From: Chloroflexota bacterium | Lineage (GTDB): Bacteria > Chloroflexota > Dehalococcoidia > Lucifugimonadales > GCA-2722455 | DNA length: 64,000 nucleotides | Direction: 5' to 3' | NCBI GenBank assembly: GCA_002722455.1 | Contig: PBMB01000019.1 | Location: 1-64,000 of the forward strand | In this document: piece after piece, positions 43,501 to 51,916 of the stretch | Numbering within the stretch: position 1 is the stretch's first letter | How the letters are laid out: each line of letters begins with the position of its first letter | Translations under genes and position numbers: made by a program | The notes under the pieces: model-generated | What the model saw: the letters and a program-made list of their open reading frames with translations, nothing else | Told to the model about the DNA's origin: nothing | Databases searched by the model: none

Positions 43501-44256
43501 ATGCCAAAATTTGACGTATTTGTAAAAGGAAAAAAAGTTAAAGTTCAGAAAAACGATTCTGGATTTCCTAGTATCATGAATGATTTTCAATATGTTGGCA
43601 ATCTTATTGGAAGCACTAAAATTAATGCTCTTACACAAGCAAAAGCAAAAGTTGCTGCAGGTTTTTTTAACGTTGAAACAAAAGATAATAAATCTTCTAT
43701 GATTGATTTGACTCAATCAATGTCAAAACTTCAAAAGGAAACCCGCAAAAACGATAAGTCTTATATTATTACTGATTTTGACGGAGTTCTTGACGAACCT
43801 AGCGTCAAACAAAGTGTTCCTTACAATTTTAATGAAGTCGTTAATACTTATTTAAGCTCTATTGCTTGTCCACACAAAATGTATCTTTTAGCTAAACTTG
43901 CTATTGAAACGAACTCAAACATTGTTCTAAGTAGCACATATCGCACAGCAGATCCTTGTATGGACATTGTTATTCGAAAAGCACTTCGTCGTTCTGGTGT
44001 TGAAGAATATATCGAATTTGCTAAAAAGTACAAATACGAGCTTCGAGAGCTTTGTGTTGAGCCAAACACAAAATACAATCAGAAATCACGAAATGAACAG
44101 ATCCAAGATTATGTTGATTTTATGAAACTTGATAAATTCGTGGTATTTGAAGACCGAGAACGTATTGATTCTGAACTAAACCCTGTTTATACCGCTTCTT
44201 CTGTTGGACTTACACAAGAACATATCGACAAGGCAAAAGAATACTTAATTTCTTAA
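43501..44256 (+). CDS. HAD-like phosphatase/nucleotidase with N-terminal extension, 251 aa
   Basis: DFDGVL (D92, D94) is HAD motif I, VLSSTYR (142-148) motif II and VFEDRE near residue 220 motif IV. The spacing resembles the HAD domain of Swiss-army-knife RNA-repair proteins. The first 75 residues are outside the family and of unknown role. It differs from the HAD protein at 12389. AAGAGA precedes the ATG. Confidence 0.72.
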   Translation: MPKFDVFVKGKKVKVQKNDSGFPSIMNDFQYVGNLIGSTKINALTQAKAKVAAGFFNVETKDNKSSMIDLTQSMSKLQKETRKNDKSYIITDFDGVLDEPSVKQSVPYNFNEVVNTYLSSIACPHKMYLLAKLAIETNSNIVLSSTYRTADPCMDIVIRKALRRSGVEEYIEFAKKYKYELRELCVEPNTKYNQKSRNEQIQDYVDFMKLDKFVVFEDRERIDSELNPVYTASSVGLTQEHIDKAKEYLIS

Positions 44257-44270
44257 ATTTTTAAAACAAA

Positions 44271-44303
44271 AAGGTTGTTCTCTTAGCAACCTTTTGCTAT
44301 TAT
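44271..44303 (+). promoter_or_regulatory. fused terminator-promoter
   Basis: AAAAGGTTG/CAACCTTTT hairpin with TTGTTC (44275-44280); TATTAT (44298-44303) lies 17 bp on. Confidence 0.72.
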
Positions 44304-44336
44304 TATCTTATCGTTAAAAACAAAGAGAGATTCAAA

Positions 44337-44600
44337 ATGCAAGATTGTGTAATTGAAAAATTTCAAGCTCAACGTGATAAATTACTAACAGATTTTGAAG
44401 AAACAACAAATGTTGTCATTTGTGATCAAAAACATTTTAACTTTACTCACAAAACATTACCTGTCTCTGCTCGTATTACTTTATCTTATGGCGAAGAAGA
44501 TCTCATTAATCGACCTAATGTTGTTGGTATGGAAGTTTCATTTAGTTCTGAAAATCAAAAAACGCTTTCAAAACAGGTTGAAAAGAAATACAAAATTTAA
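44337..44600 (+). CDS. hypothetical protein, 87 aa
   Basis: AGAGAG precedes the ATG. Small soluble protein, unrecognised. The fused element at 44626 follows. Confidence 0.75.
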   Translation: MQDCVIEKFQAQRDKLLTDFEETTNVVICDQKHFNFTHKTLPVSARITLSYGEEDLINRPNVVGMEVSFSSENQKTLSKQVEKKYKI

Positions 44601-44624
44601 GTTAATTTAAAAAAACAAAGTTTA

Positions 44625-44658
44625 AAGCCTTGCTTAGTCAGGGCTTTTTTTGTATAAT
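44625..44658 (+). promoter_or_regulatory. fused terminator-promoter
   Basis: AAAGCCTTG...CAGGGCTTT hairpin; TTGCTT (44630-44635) in the loop and TATAAT (44653-44658) 17 bp on. Confidence 0.72.
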
Positions 44659-44693
44659 AACCTTATCTTGTTTAATCTATACGGTTTATCATA

Positions 44694-45191
44694 ATGCAAA
44701 AATTTATAATCGAGATTACTAACCTTATTCAACTTCACTCTCTTTTCAAAGCAATTCAAAATGAAGACGTTTCAGACCGATTTGTTCGCACTCGAAAAAC
44801 TCGCTTTCACATTAACTTACCAGAGATAGAAGTAAAGGCTGAACTTTCTCTTGATTACCATACGGACGGTTATCTCGCATTTAAAGGGCAAAAAGATAAA
44901 ACATTGTTTTTCTACCCTAATACAAATGGATTTATTAATAAAAACGAACAAACAAAAGAACTGCTTTCTCGAATGATCAAGGCTTCTTTTAAAGATTCTC
45001 TTGTTTTCAATAAACCAGAAGATTATGACGCTGAAAATATCGCTTTCTTAGAGTTATGTGGCTTTGATGCGTCTGACGGTTACGATATTGAAGACTTAGA
45101 ATCTCACCAAGGGATTTTTAGACACTTATCAGAAGTCTTTACCCCTTGCTTGTTAGAGCATAAGAAAATGCTTAATTTTAATCAATATTAA
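44694..45191 (+). CDS. hypothetical protein, 165 aa
   Basis: Leader contains CCTTATCTTG. Soluble protein with no recognised motif. Confidence 0.77.
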   Translation: MQKFIIEITNLIQLHSLFKAIQNEDVSDRFVRTRKTRFHINLPEIEVKAELSLDYHTDGYLAFKGQKDKTLFFYPNTNGFINKNEQTKELLSRMIKASFKDSLVFNKPEDYDAENIAFLELCGFDASDGYDIEDLESHQGIFRHLSEVFTPCLLEHKKMLNFNQY

Positions 45192-45281
45192 TTTGTATTA
45201 TTTGTTTTGAGGTAATGTATTTAAGTCAATATTTTGAGCTGCTTATGCAAAATGGTTTTTCTTAGGATCAAGGAGTGAATT

Positions 45282-45308
45282 ATGTTAAACGAATACGAAG
45301 GTTTTTAA
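45282..45308 (+). CDS. possible 8-codon leader or remnant ORF
   Basis: An ideal Shine-Dalgarno AAGGAG stands 6 bases before an ATG that opens an 8-codon frame ending TAA. Either a leader peptide for the 64-aa gene downstream or the start of a decayed gene. Confidence 0.3.
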   Translation: MLNEYEGF

Positions 45309-45385
45309 TATTAAAAAAAACTTGCCTTTTTATTATTTTTTATGTATAATTTATTCCGTAAGTAAGATTTAAGAGATTATGATTT

Positions 45386-45580
45386 ATGACAACAACAAAA
45401 CGTGAAAGCGAAGCACCTATTACCACCGAACTTGCAAAAGAATTTATTCGAGAGCAAGATCATAATTCTAGTGACGTTTTTTCAAAGTGGGAATGGGACG
45501 CTATCATTAACAATCTTGAAACAGGTGTTTGGGATCGAAAAGAGCTTGATAAAAATATTAAAGAGCTTGCGAATCGATAA
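45386..45580 (+). CDS. hypothetical protein, 64 aa
   Basis: AAGAGA precedes the ATG. Highly charged helical protein. Unrecognised. Terminator ACCG/CGGT at 45592-45620 follows. Confidence 0.7.
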   Translation: MTTTKRESEAPITTELAKEFIREQDHNSSDVFSKWEWDAIINNLETGVWDRKELDKNIKELANR

Positions 45581-45591
45581 TTTATTTTTTG

Positions 45592-45620
45592 AAAAACCGT
45601 CTTTTTAGGCGGTTTTTTTT
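45592..45620 (+). terminator. intrinsic terminator
   Basis: AAAAACCG/CGGTTTTT stem with a long T-run. Confidence 0.8.
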
Positions 45621-45681
45621 GTTTTTATTTTCTATTAATGCTATAATAAACACTCATTAAAAGAATCTTTCTTGGTGCAAT

Positions 45682-46689
45682 ATGTCTCTTAAAAAATTAA
45701 ACAAAGTGATTAACAATATCAATGATTATCACAATGCACGAATTGAAAAAATCAAAAACTACAACCCTAGTTCTTACAAATTAAGGCTAGATGATTTTTT
45801 TGGACGTCTTCATCTTTCAAGAGATTTGCTTCCTGAGTTTTACCCTGAATTAGACGAAAAGTGCCTGAACCACTTTAAAGAAAATATTTCTTTTCAAGAG
45901 TTTGCAACTTATTATCATGAGACAGATTTTCAACATTATTGTGATAAATCTCGAATTGTTAAAGACTTAGTTAATAAGTTCTATCCAAATATTGATTTTG
46001 GCTTATTTGAAGCGATTCAAGCCGCTTCTTGTAACTGGATTGGATATGACCGATTTGATAACGAGTCAACTTTTAAAATTTTTAACTCTATCCACTCTGA
46101 TTTATCTATTCCTTTTGGCGATCAGCGATTCAGTGTAAAACCTATTTATTCAAATATGTTTTGTGGTTTTAGCGATAATTCTTCTTTGTTTCGAGATAAA
46201 AACGTAAAATATAAAGTTCGTCATTACTGCGATAAGCAAGATAAGTATATTGAAAAAGAAAACAATCGACTTTTTCTAGATTCAAGACTTGGGTTAGTTT
46301 TTTACTTTAAAAACAAACCTGCTTTTTATGTTAGTTTTTATATTGACCAAGATATGAACGTATTCATTCGTCAAATACAAGGTTGTCAAAAAGGGCGTGG
46401 TCATTATGTTCTAGGTGACAAATGGAGAACCGAAGTTGTTCAATATTTGAAAGATTCACTTTCTTTTGCGAATGATTTTTATGTAATCACAGAAGACGCA
46501 GCATTTGATTTTGTTATTTCCACTTATGACAAAAATAGTTTAAAAGACGTTGTTTTAAACACAGTAAGAAAAGCATCAAGCGTTTATTTAGAATTTAAAA
46601 ACGAGAATGTTTTTCACCAAGTGCCAAGACATTTATCATTTGGCTTTCGTCATTCCAAAGAGATAAAAGATACTTTCTACTTGTTTTAA
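45682..46689 (+). CDS. hypothetical protein, 335 aa
   Basis: Promoter TATAAT after the 64-aa gene's terminator. The middle contains FYIDQDMNVFIRQIQGCQKG, which resembles the I-x-x-IQG strand of VirK/YbjX-like and related uncharacterised proteins, but the rest does not match. Function unknown. Confidence 0.77.
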   Translation: MSLKKLNKVINNINDYHNARIEKIKNYNPSSYKLRLDDFFGRLHLSRDLLPEFYPELDEKCLNHFKENISFQEFATYYHETDFQHYCDKSRIVKDLVNKFYPNIDFGLFEAIQAASCNWIGYDRFDNESTFKIFNSIHSDLSIPFGDQRFSVKPIYSNMFCGFSDNSSLFRDKNVKYKVRHYCDKQDKYIEKENNRLFLDSRLGLVFYFKNKPAFYVSFYIDQDMNVFIRQIQGCQKGRGHYVLGDKWRTEVVQYLKDSLSFANDFYVITEDAAFDFVISTYDKNSLKDVVLNTVRKASSVYLEFKNENVFHQVPRHLSFGFRHSKEIKDTFYLF

Positions 46690-46694
46690 AAACT

Positions 46695-46728
46695 AAAAAA
46701 ACACAGCTCTTTGGCTGTGTTTTCTTTT
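46695..46728. terminator. bidirectional terminator
   Basis: AAAACACAGC/GCTGTGTTTT between convergent genes. Confidence 0.8.
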
Positions 46729-47380
46729 ATTCTTGAAAAAATATTAACTCACCTTTATCTGAAACATGAGCTGTTTTCTTTTCTGTCTTTGCGCTATACC
46801 ACAATAGAAAATCTAAATCTGGAATTGTCATTTTTGGTTTTACTTTTGAAGCTAACTCTAAAAAGGCACTTTCTAACTCTTCATATAATTTAGGCTTTGA
46901 GGGTGTTTGCTCTGGTGCTTCATAACCATTTGCTCTTAGAAACTTTAATATATGAGTGTCTAGTATTGCACAATCTTCTATATCTGCTCTGTTATACACC
47001 ATAAAGAAACGAGAGCTTTTTTTTCCAACTCCTCTAAGACTTTCTAGCTCTTTTAAACTGCAGTTCATTAAATCCATTTTCGTAGATTTAAGATCTCGAA
47101 AGAAATTCAACAATAATGAATATTTACCTGTCTTGTGTTTTTTTAACATTTCCAACAGTTTTTCAAAATCATTTTTTCCATAATTTTCTATTATGTATGA
47201 AAATAAAGATTCTGGCTTATCTTTACCTATTAAGTCTGCAATTAATTCATTTGTCTTCTTTTTTATTGTTTCCGAGCTTTTACCTGCTACCATAACTGCA
47301 AATAGCAAAAATGATTCTTTATAAAACAAAGGGTAATCTAACTTTCCTTTTACATCATTTGGATCAACATAAATCGTCAA
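46727..47380 (-). CDS. HhH-GPD family DNA glycosylase, 217 aa
   Basis: A helix-hairpin-helix LRGVGKKSS (115-123) is followed by CAILDTHI, whose Asp (D141) is the catalytic Asp; a lysine in the hairpin could make it bifunctional as in endonuclease III or 8-oxoguanine glycosylases of the Ogg2 type. No FeS cluster cysteines are seen at the C-terminus. The start is TTG, supported by a perfect AAAGGAGGA 5-6 bases upstream; the next in-frame ATG is at residue 30, which would remove helix 1. It repairs oxidised or deaminated bases. Confidence 0.75.
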   Translation of the reverse strand: MTIYVDPNDVKGKLDYPLFYKESFLLFAVMVAGKSSETIKKKTNELIADLIGKDKPESLFSYIIENYGKNDFEKLLEMLKKHKTGKYSLLLNFFRDLKSTKMDLMNCSLKELESLRGVGKKSSRFFMVYNRADIEDCAILDTHILKFLRANGYEAPEQTPSKPKLYEELESAFLELASKVKPKMTIPDLDFLLWYSAKTEKKTAHVSDKGELIFFQE

Positions 47381-47431
47381 TTTTTCCTCCTTTTATTTTC
47401 AATTTAAAAAAAATATTAACAAAAGTCAAAC

Positions 47432-47460
47432 AAAAAAAAAGCTTGGCATTTGCCAAGCTC
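47432..47460 (-). terminator. terminator of minus-strand gene
   Basis: AGCTTGGC/GCCAAGCT with a minus-strand T-run below the 60-aa gene. Confidence 0.75.
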
Positions 47461-47477
47461 TTTGGATTCTGTTTAAA

Positions 47478-47660
47478 TTAATGTGCTTCCACTTCTTCCA
47501 TAATGTCGTTTAGTGCGCCTAGTCGAATAGTATAACCTCTTTCAAAAGCTCGTTTTACAACTTCTTTTGGTGTGTTTACTGTTGGATCTTCATTAATCTC
47601 TTGATTCAACTCAACACTCTTTTGATAGTCTTCTACGCTTGAAATATTAATCATGCTCAT
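47478..47660 (-). CDS. small hypothetical protein, 60 aa
   Basis: GGAGAG precedes the ATG on the minus strand. Acidic helical protein with PKEVVKRAFERGY, unrecognised. TATACT upstream may be its -10. Confidence 0.7.
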   Translation of the reverse strand: MSMINISSVEDYQKSVELNQEINEDPTVNTPKEVVKRAFERGYTIRLGALNDIMEEVEAH

Positions 47661-47901
47661 TTTGTCTCTCCAAGTTAGCTTCTCTCGATTAACTTATTAC
47701 AGTATACAATGCTTTCTGAATAATAAAAGTCTTACCAGTATAATTTTCGACATACTTATCACTTCTTTGCAAACGTTACAAATCACTGTTTTATTTTTAA
47801 ATATTAAACTTTTTTTTATTTTTGTATTGAATATTTTTTTGCATTTTTTTCTTACTTTTGTTATAATTTACGCAACTTAAAAGCAAACAAAAGGCACAAT
47901 C

Positions 47902-48225
47902 ATGTCAGAGCCAAAAATCACATTTGAATTTTCTCAAAGCGTTACTATTCTTGGTGGCACTGCTACTCTTTCAATCGTTGAGAGTTCTTATGTGCTCCCA
48001 GAAAAGAGTTTGTATGGCGCAGGACAAACTCGACATAAGACTGACGCAAAAATCACTTACAACCATTCAGGTGATGAATACACGGTTATTTACTGGAATA
48101 CTCCAGAGAAGCAAAATCTTTTAAAAACTGATTTTGAAACTTCTTTTGAAGACCAAGCAAAAGAAATCATTAACAAACACATGCTTGGTGCATTACTTAC
48201 TGGCATTGAAGAAGATTGCGACTAG
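47902..48225 (+). CDS. hypothetical protein, 107 aa
   Basis: Leader has TTTACGCAACTTAAAAGC, one of the recurrent 5' leader types. Beta-rich soluble product; unrecognised. Confidence 0.77.
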   Translation: MSEPKITFEFSQSVTILGGTATLSIVESSYVLPEKSLYGAGQTRHKTDAKITYNHSGDEYTVIYWNTPEKQNLLKTDFETSFEDQAKEIINKHMLGALLTGIEEDCD

Positions 48226-48300
48226 CAATCTTCTCTTACATTGACCTTTTTATTTGATTTTGCTATAATTCATTTTCGATTTAAATATTAAGGCAAAATC

Positions 48301-48435
48301 ATGTTTATTTTAAAATTCCTATTTTTCTTAGCTTGTTCTGGTGCTTTCATTGCCCTTCTTGCTAAAACAACAGGGAAAAATAAAAAACAATATCATTGTG
48401 AACGCAATGGCAGAGACAGAAGCCACAAAGATTAA
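48301..48435 (+). CDS. small membrane protein or lipoprotein, 44 aa
   Basis: Its own GCTATAAT promoter and TTAAGG precede ATG 48301. A hydrophobic FILKFLFFLACSGAFIALL segment includes a lipobox-like LAC-S, followed by a basic tail. Could be a membrane peptide or small lipoprotein. Confidence 0.62.
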   Translation: MFILKFLFFLACSGAFIALLAKTTGKNKKQYHCERNGRDRSHKD

Positions 48436-48444
48436 AAGGTTTAT

Positions 48445-48711
48445 ATGAGCGAACAAAATTACGAAGAACGACTGCAAAAAGCCATAGAAGAAGAATACGC
48501 TAGGAAGTTTCCTACTTGTTCTTGTCAATTCTGTGAAGGTACAGAAGGCAAAGAAGAACTTGTTTGGACTGGCGATGAAGAATCTTTTGGCGGTTGGGAA
48601 ATCTGGTTTTGTTGCAAGTCTTGCCAAGAAAAAGGTCAACCGTCTGAAACTTTCATGTGGCTTGATATACCAGAAGAATTTAAACACGATCATTGGAGAT
48701 ACAATGGATAA
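48445..48711 (+). CDS. zinc-binding protein, 88 aa
   Basis: Cys25, Cys27 and Cys30, with Cys56, Cys57 and Cys60, flank an acidic, Trp-rich middle; this looks like a small zinc knuckle of unknown family. Starts 9 bases after the 44-aa gene; AAAAGG precedes the ATG. Overlaps the next gene by 8 bases. Confidence 0.75.
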   Translation: MSEQNYEERLQKAIEEEYARKFPTCSCQFCEGTEGKEELVWTGDEESFGGWEIWFCCKSCQEKGQPSETFMWLDIPEEFKHDHWRYNG

Positions 48712-48928
48712 TAAAGAACTTTTTGAGCGATTTAAAAGTGATCGCTGTTTTAAATCATATATGTTTTTGCTTTTTTCTCCACTACTAATCATTTTTTGTT
48801 CCGTGATGTCCTACATTGATAAGGGCTTATGTGTGGAATTTGTTTTTGGACTTACTTTTGCTATCTGGACTTTAAAAGTTGCAAATGAAATGATTGGTAA
48901 AAAGTTATTAGAAATCGAATTTGGTTGA
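48704..48928 (+). CDS. small membrane protein, 74 aa
   Basis: The ATG at 48704 with GGAGA is the right start; the longer frame from 48533 overlaps the zinc gene. Two hydrophobic segments (about 19-36 and 44-60). Unrecognised. Confidence 0.72.
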   Translation: MDNKELFERFKSDRCFKSYMFLLFSPLLIIFCSVMSYIDKGLCVEFVFGLTFAIWTLKVANEMIGKKLLEIEFG

Positions 48929-48983
48929 TTTAAGGCTACTTTTAAAGTATAATTCAACTTGTTTTTAATGAAAGGTATTACTT

Positions 48984-49304
48984 ATGTATCAAGAGTTTTT
49001 ATTGTTACCAAAAGGCGTTCAAGATTTACTGCTTTATGTCAAAGAATCACAAACTTCTGATGAAGGATTTGGAGAGGGCAACCCAGGGCATTATTGTGAG
49101 TTTGACTCAGAGGGTATGAAGCCACACTTGCCAGAAGATATCATGATCGCAAAAAAAATCCCTTGGGTTATCTTTGACGAAGAAGAAAGCGATATTCCTA
49201 ATCCATACAAAGAACACGTTTATGGCGTTGCTTTTATCAGTATTAAAGAAGACGCTTTAACAAAAATTCCAGAAATTGGAAGTGAACTCGATAATCGAGA
49301 ATAA
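48984..49304 (+). CDS. hypothetical protein, 106 aa
   Basis: AAAGG precedes the ATG. Acidic protein with several prolines. Unrecognised; next gene follows at 19 bases. Confidence 0.75.
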   Translation: MYQEFLLLPKGVQDLLLYVKESQTSDEGFGEGNPGHYCEFDSEGMKPHLPEDIMIAKKIPWVIFDEEESDIPNPYKEHVYGVAFISIKEDALTKIPEIGSELDNRE

Positions 49305-49323
49305 TCAAATATAAGGTGAAAAA

Positions 49324-49743
49324 ATGCGTAATATTTTTAAATCCGATCTATATCCTATTGTTGCTGTTGTAGCCATTGCTTTCTTTTTATATAAAATGAG
49401 CACTGACTTTGCTGTTATCTTTTCATTCTTGGCTACCATTGGATTGATTTTCAATGTTGCCACGACAAATAATTACAATCGTTTGGAGTTTGTTAACGTA
49501 TTGTTTTTTGGTTTTATCCCTATCTTCTTTACCAGTAATTGCCAAGCAAGCATTATTGTTGGAGCGATGACATTAATCCCGTTCTCTATTTCTGCATATC
49601 GACAATATGTTTTTAAGAAAAGAGGCGACATTTTAATGACTAAATTTGAACATTCAGTCAAAAAAACGTCCACTCTGGTGCAAAAATTGAAAGAGGAATC
49701 TCAAAACGAACTCTATTCAAAAACGTTACAATCGAAAGCTTAA
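49324..49743 (+). CDS. membrane protein, 139 aa
   Basis: AAGGTG precedes the ATG. Three or four hydrophobic segments (about 11-21, 27-42, 57-70 and 75-91), then a charged C-terminal tail. Unrecognised. The fused element at 49767 ends the unit. Confidence 0.75.
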   Translation: MRNIFKSDLYPIVAVVAIAFFLYKMSTDFAVIFSFLATIGLIFNVATTNNYNRLEFVNVLFFGFIPIFFTSNCQASIIVGAMTLIPFSISAYRQYVFKKRGDILMTKFEHSVKKTSTLVQKLKEESQNELYSKTLQSKA

Positions 49744-49765
49744 AATTATTCAATTTTAAAACAAA

Positions 49766-49800
49766 AAAAGGTTGCTTGTTGCGACCTTTTTTTATATAAT
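49766..49800 (+). promoter_or_regulatory. fused terminator-promoter
   Basis: AAAGGTTGC/GCGACCTTT hairpin with TTGCTT (49772-49777) at its loop and TATAAT (49795-49800) 17 bp on. Confidence 0.75.
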
Positions 49801-49834
49801 TATCTTATTCCTTAAACACTTAAAGGCTTTTGAA

Positions 49835-50023
49835 ATGACTACGAATGTTGCTATCCTTGCTGCTCACGTTATTGGCGCTAGTGCTGCTACTTGTGACACT
49901 TACCATATTAAAATGTATCGTGAAAAACCTATTCAGATCCCTACTATTCGTAAGCACAATTACCCTTTCTATCATTCCGTGGGTAAGCGTCAAAATAAAA
50001 AAGCTGTCTACCGTAAACTTTAA
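49835..50023 (+). CDS. small hypothetical protein, 62 aa
   Basis: The frame opens at 49772 across the promoter; the ATG at 49835 after AAAGG is chosen. Ala-rich hydrophobic start (NVAILAAHVIGASAAT), basic tail. Unrecognised; next gene 15 bases on. Confidence 0.7.
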   Translation: MTTNVAILAAHVIGASAATCDTYHIKMYREKPIQIPTIRKHNYPFYHSVGKRQNKKAVYRKL

Positions 50024-50038
50024 CAAGAGGAATCTCTT

Positions 50039-50473
50039 ATGTTAGGACAAAAACTTATTGACCGAATGAACGAAGAAGAACTTAAAGATCTTCAAATTCA
50101 AAAAGAACGCAAAGAAGAGCAAGAACGTAAAGACAAAGAAGAAATTGGCTTTGTTTCTGATCTTATGCAACAAATCCGAGAAGAGGCAGAACGACTTCCT
50201 AATGCCAAAAAGGTTCATGTTCACAATGGCTTGTTCCGTGTTGTCGAAGGTCGTAAATTGAGTGCCAAAAAACGTAAATTTCTTTGCAACGACTATGCAA
50301 CTGAAAGTCTATTCACCCGTTTTAAAGACGCTAAATTTGCAAATGTTATGTCTAAAATGAGTGACTGGATGAAAGAAAATGGTATTGAAGATCTTATTGC
50401 TACTTATGAGCATGACGGGCTTGGACACAGTTCAAAATCTTGGAATAACTTTCATGTTAAACCAAAATACTAA
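50039..50473 (+). CDS. hypothetical protein, 144 aa
   Basis: AAGAGG precedes the ATG. Coiled-coil Glu/Lys/Arg-rich first 55 residues, then a basic region (EGRKLSAKKRKF) and mixed fold. Could bind nucleic acid. Unrecognised. Confidence 0.75.
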   Translation: MLGQKLIDRMNEEELKDLQIQKERKEEQERKDKEEIGFVSDLMQQIREEAERLPNAKKVHVHNGLFRVVEGRKLSAKKRKFLCNDYATESLFTRFKDAKFANVMSKMSDWMKENGIEDLIATYEHDGLGHSSKSWNNFHVKPKY

Positions 50474-50503
50474 ATTGATTATTTATTAATCTTCTTATTA
50501 ATT

Positions 50504-50530
50504 AAAGGTTCTGACTTAGAACCTTTTTTT
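50504..50530 (+). terminator. intrinsic terminator
   Basis: AAAGGTTCT/AGAACCTTT stem with a T-run. Confidence 0.85.
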
Positions 50531-50668
50531 TTATTTTTATCCTTAAAAATGCGTTTTTTATCTTGCAATCCAAGTTAACTATTGATAGTATATACACATA
50601 GTCAAGGCGGAGAGCACTGACTTAAAAATAACTTATTTGTCTTCTAATTATTAAAAAAGGTATGTATT

Positions 50669-50881
50669 ATGAAAAAAGTTATTGAAAACCTAGTTGAAGC
50701 AGTTAAAACCTCTAATCCTGTTGATTCTGTTCAAACCCTGCACCCTAAACTAAGTTCTTCTGCAGCAGAAGGTGTCGTTTCTGACGTTAAAAGCTATATG
50801 GACGGTGATTTAGAGTTTGATAAACTAGCTATGTTTCTAATGAAAGATGGAGTTGTTAATCAAGAAACAATGGAGTCTTAA
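50669..50881 (+). CDS. small hypothetical protein, 70 aa
   Basis: Promoter TTGCAA, 17 bp, TAGTAT; AAAAGG near the ATG. Helical, acidic. Unrecognised. Its leader of about 70 bases is the longest among nearby genes. Confidence 0.75.
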   Translation: MKKVIENLVEAVKTSNPVDSVQTLHPKLSSSAAEGVVSDVKSYMDGDLEFDKLAMFLMKDGVVNQETMES

Positions 50882-50901
50882 GCCACAATATTTATATAAT
50901 T

Positions 50902-50927
50902 AAAGCCTCAAACTTGAGGCTTTTTTT
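50902..50927 (+). terminator. intrinsic terminator
   Basis: AAAGCCTCAA/TTGAGGCTTT stem with a T-run. Confidence 0.85.
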
Positions 50928-50991
50928 ATTGATTAAAATCCTTTATTTTAGTATAATTTACTCAACTTAAAAACAAATCAAAAGGTGTAAA

Positions 50992-51501
50992 ATGAACAAC
51001 CAAGAGAAATTACGTTTAGAAGCTTTTCAGACTTTAATTAATCGTGTTTTGAATATTTTTAATATCATTGACGATATTAAGATTGAAACAGATAGCGGTT
51101 TTCATTCTTTTTCACATCGAAAAGATGATCTTGTTCTTGAGTCTGTTATTGCTCACTTCAACGGATTAACACCCACAATGTCAGATATTTTTGAGATTCT
51201 TAATCTAGCTCGTAAGCTAACTGACAATGAAGACGTTATTGAATCCTTAGAAAAAGCGTTCAAACACCTTAAAGAAGGTAGAGAAGCTTATAAATATAGC
51301 TCTGTCACGTATGAATTAGACCACCCATATATGACAGTTGCTCGATTAATTCTCGATTATAAATGTTATGTTTCTGAGTATGGCTACCCTAAACTAAGTG
51401 ATTCTATGCTAGAAACTGCTTTGGTTCTTTCAAAAAACTTTGAACATGATTTTGTCGTCTCTCGTTATCTCGAATCACTCAAAGAAAAATCAGTCGCTTA
51501 A
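50992..51501 (+). CDS. hypothetical protein, 169 aa
   Basis: AAAGGTG precedes the ATG; leader TTTACTCAACTTAAAAAC is of the recurrent type. All-helical, unrecognised. Confidence 0.77.
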   Translation: MNNQEKLRLEAFQTLINRVLNIFNIIDDIKIETDSGFHSFSHRKDDLVLESVIAHFNGLTPTMSDIFEILNLARKLTDNEDVIESLEKAFKHLKEGREAYKYSSVTYELDHPYMTVARLILDYKCYVSEYGYPKLSDSMLETALVLSKNFEHDFVVSRYLESLKEKSVA

Positions 51502-51510
51502 AGTGTTCAA

Positions 51511-51537
51511 AAAAGAGTCAATTATTGGCTCTTTTTT
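51511..51537 (+). terminator. intrinsic terminator
   Basis: AAAAGAGTC/GGCTCTTTT stem with a T-run. Confidence 0.75.
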
Positions 51538-51600
51538 ATTGCCCCAAATCTCATTCTTTGCTATAATTAACGCAGTTAAAAAGAAAGATATGGTGAAATT

Positions 51601-51879
51601 ATGCTTACTGCAAAAGTTTTTTTAATTGTTACTACTACCGTTAGTATGGTTAATGGTGACAAATTCGCTGAAAACGTTGTTGAACGTGTTACTCCGTATA
51701 CTTCTTATAGTGAATGCAAAGACGCTATTAGAGCTGATAGCAAACGTTACAACGCAGAAAGAAAAGACAAGCGAAAAAGAAAAGATACTTACACTTACAA
51801 AAAGATTAAATGCAAGTCTAAAAGAATCGATTTGGCAGAAGGTGGCATTGCCAAAGAATTATTCAAAATTCGCTTCTAA
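51601..51879 (+). CDS. small basic protein with N-terminal hydrophobic segment, 92 aa
   Basis: Residues 4-18 are a signal-like hydrophobic segment ending near VNG; the remainder is Lys/Arg-rich with two Cys. Could be exported. An overlapping frame (51626-51901) lacks a ribosome site and is a shadow. Confidence 0.68.
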   Translation: MLTAKVFLIVTTTVSMVNGDKFAENVVERVTPYTSYSECKDAIRADSKRYNAERKDKRKRKDTYTYKKIKCKSKRIDLAEGGIAKELFKIRF

Positions 51880-51916
51880 TGTATCATTTCTCGATTTTTA
51901 AAACATTGGGCTAAAT

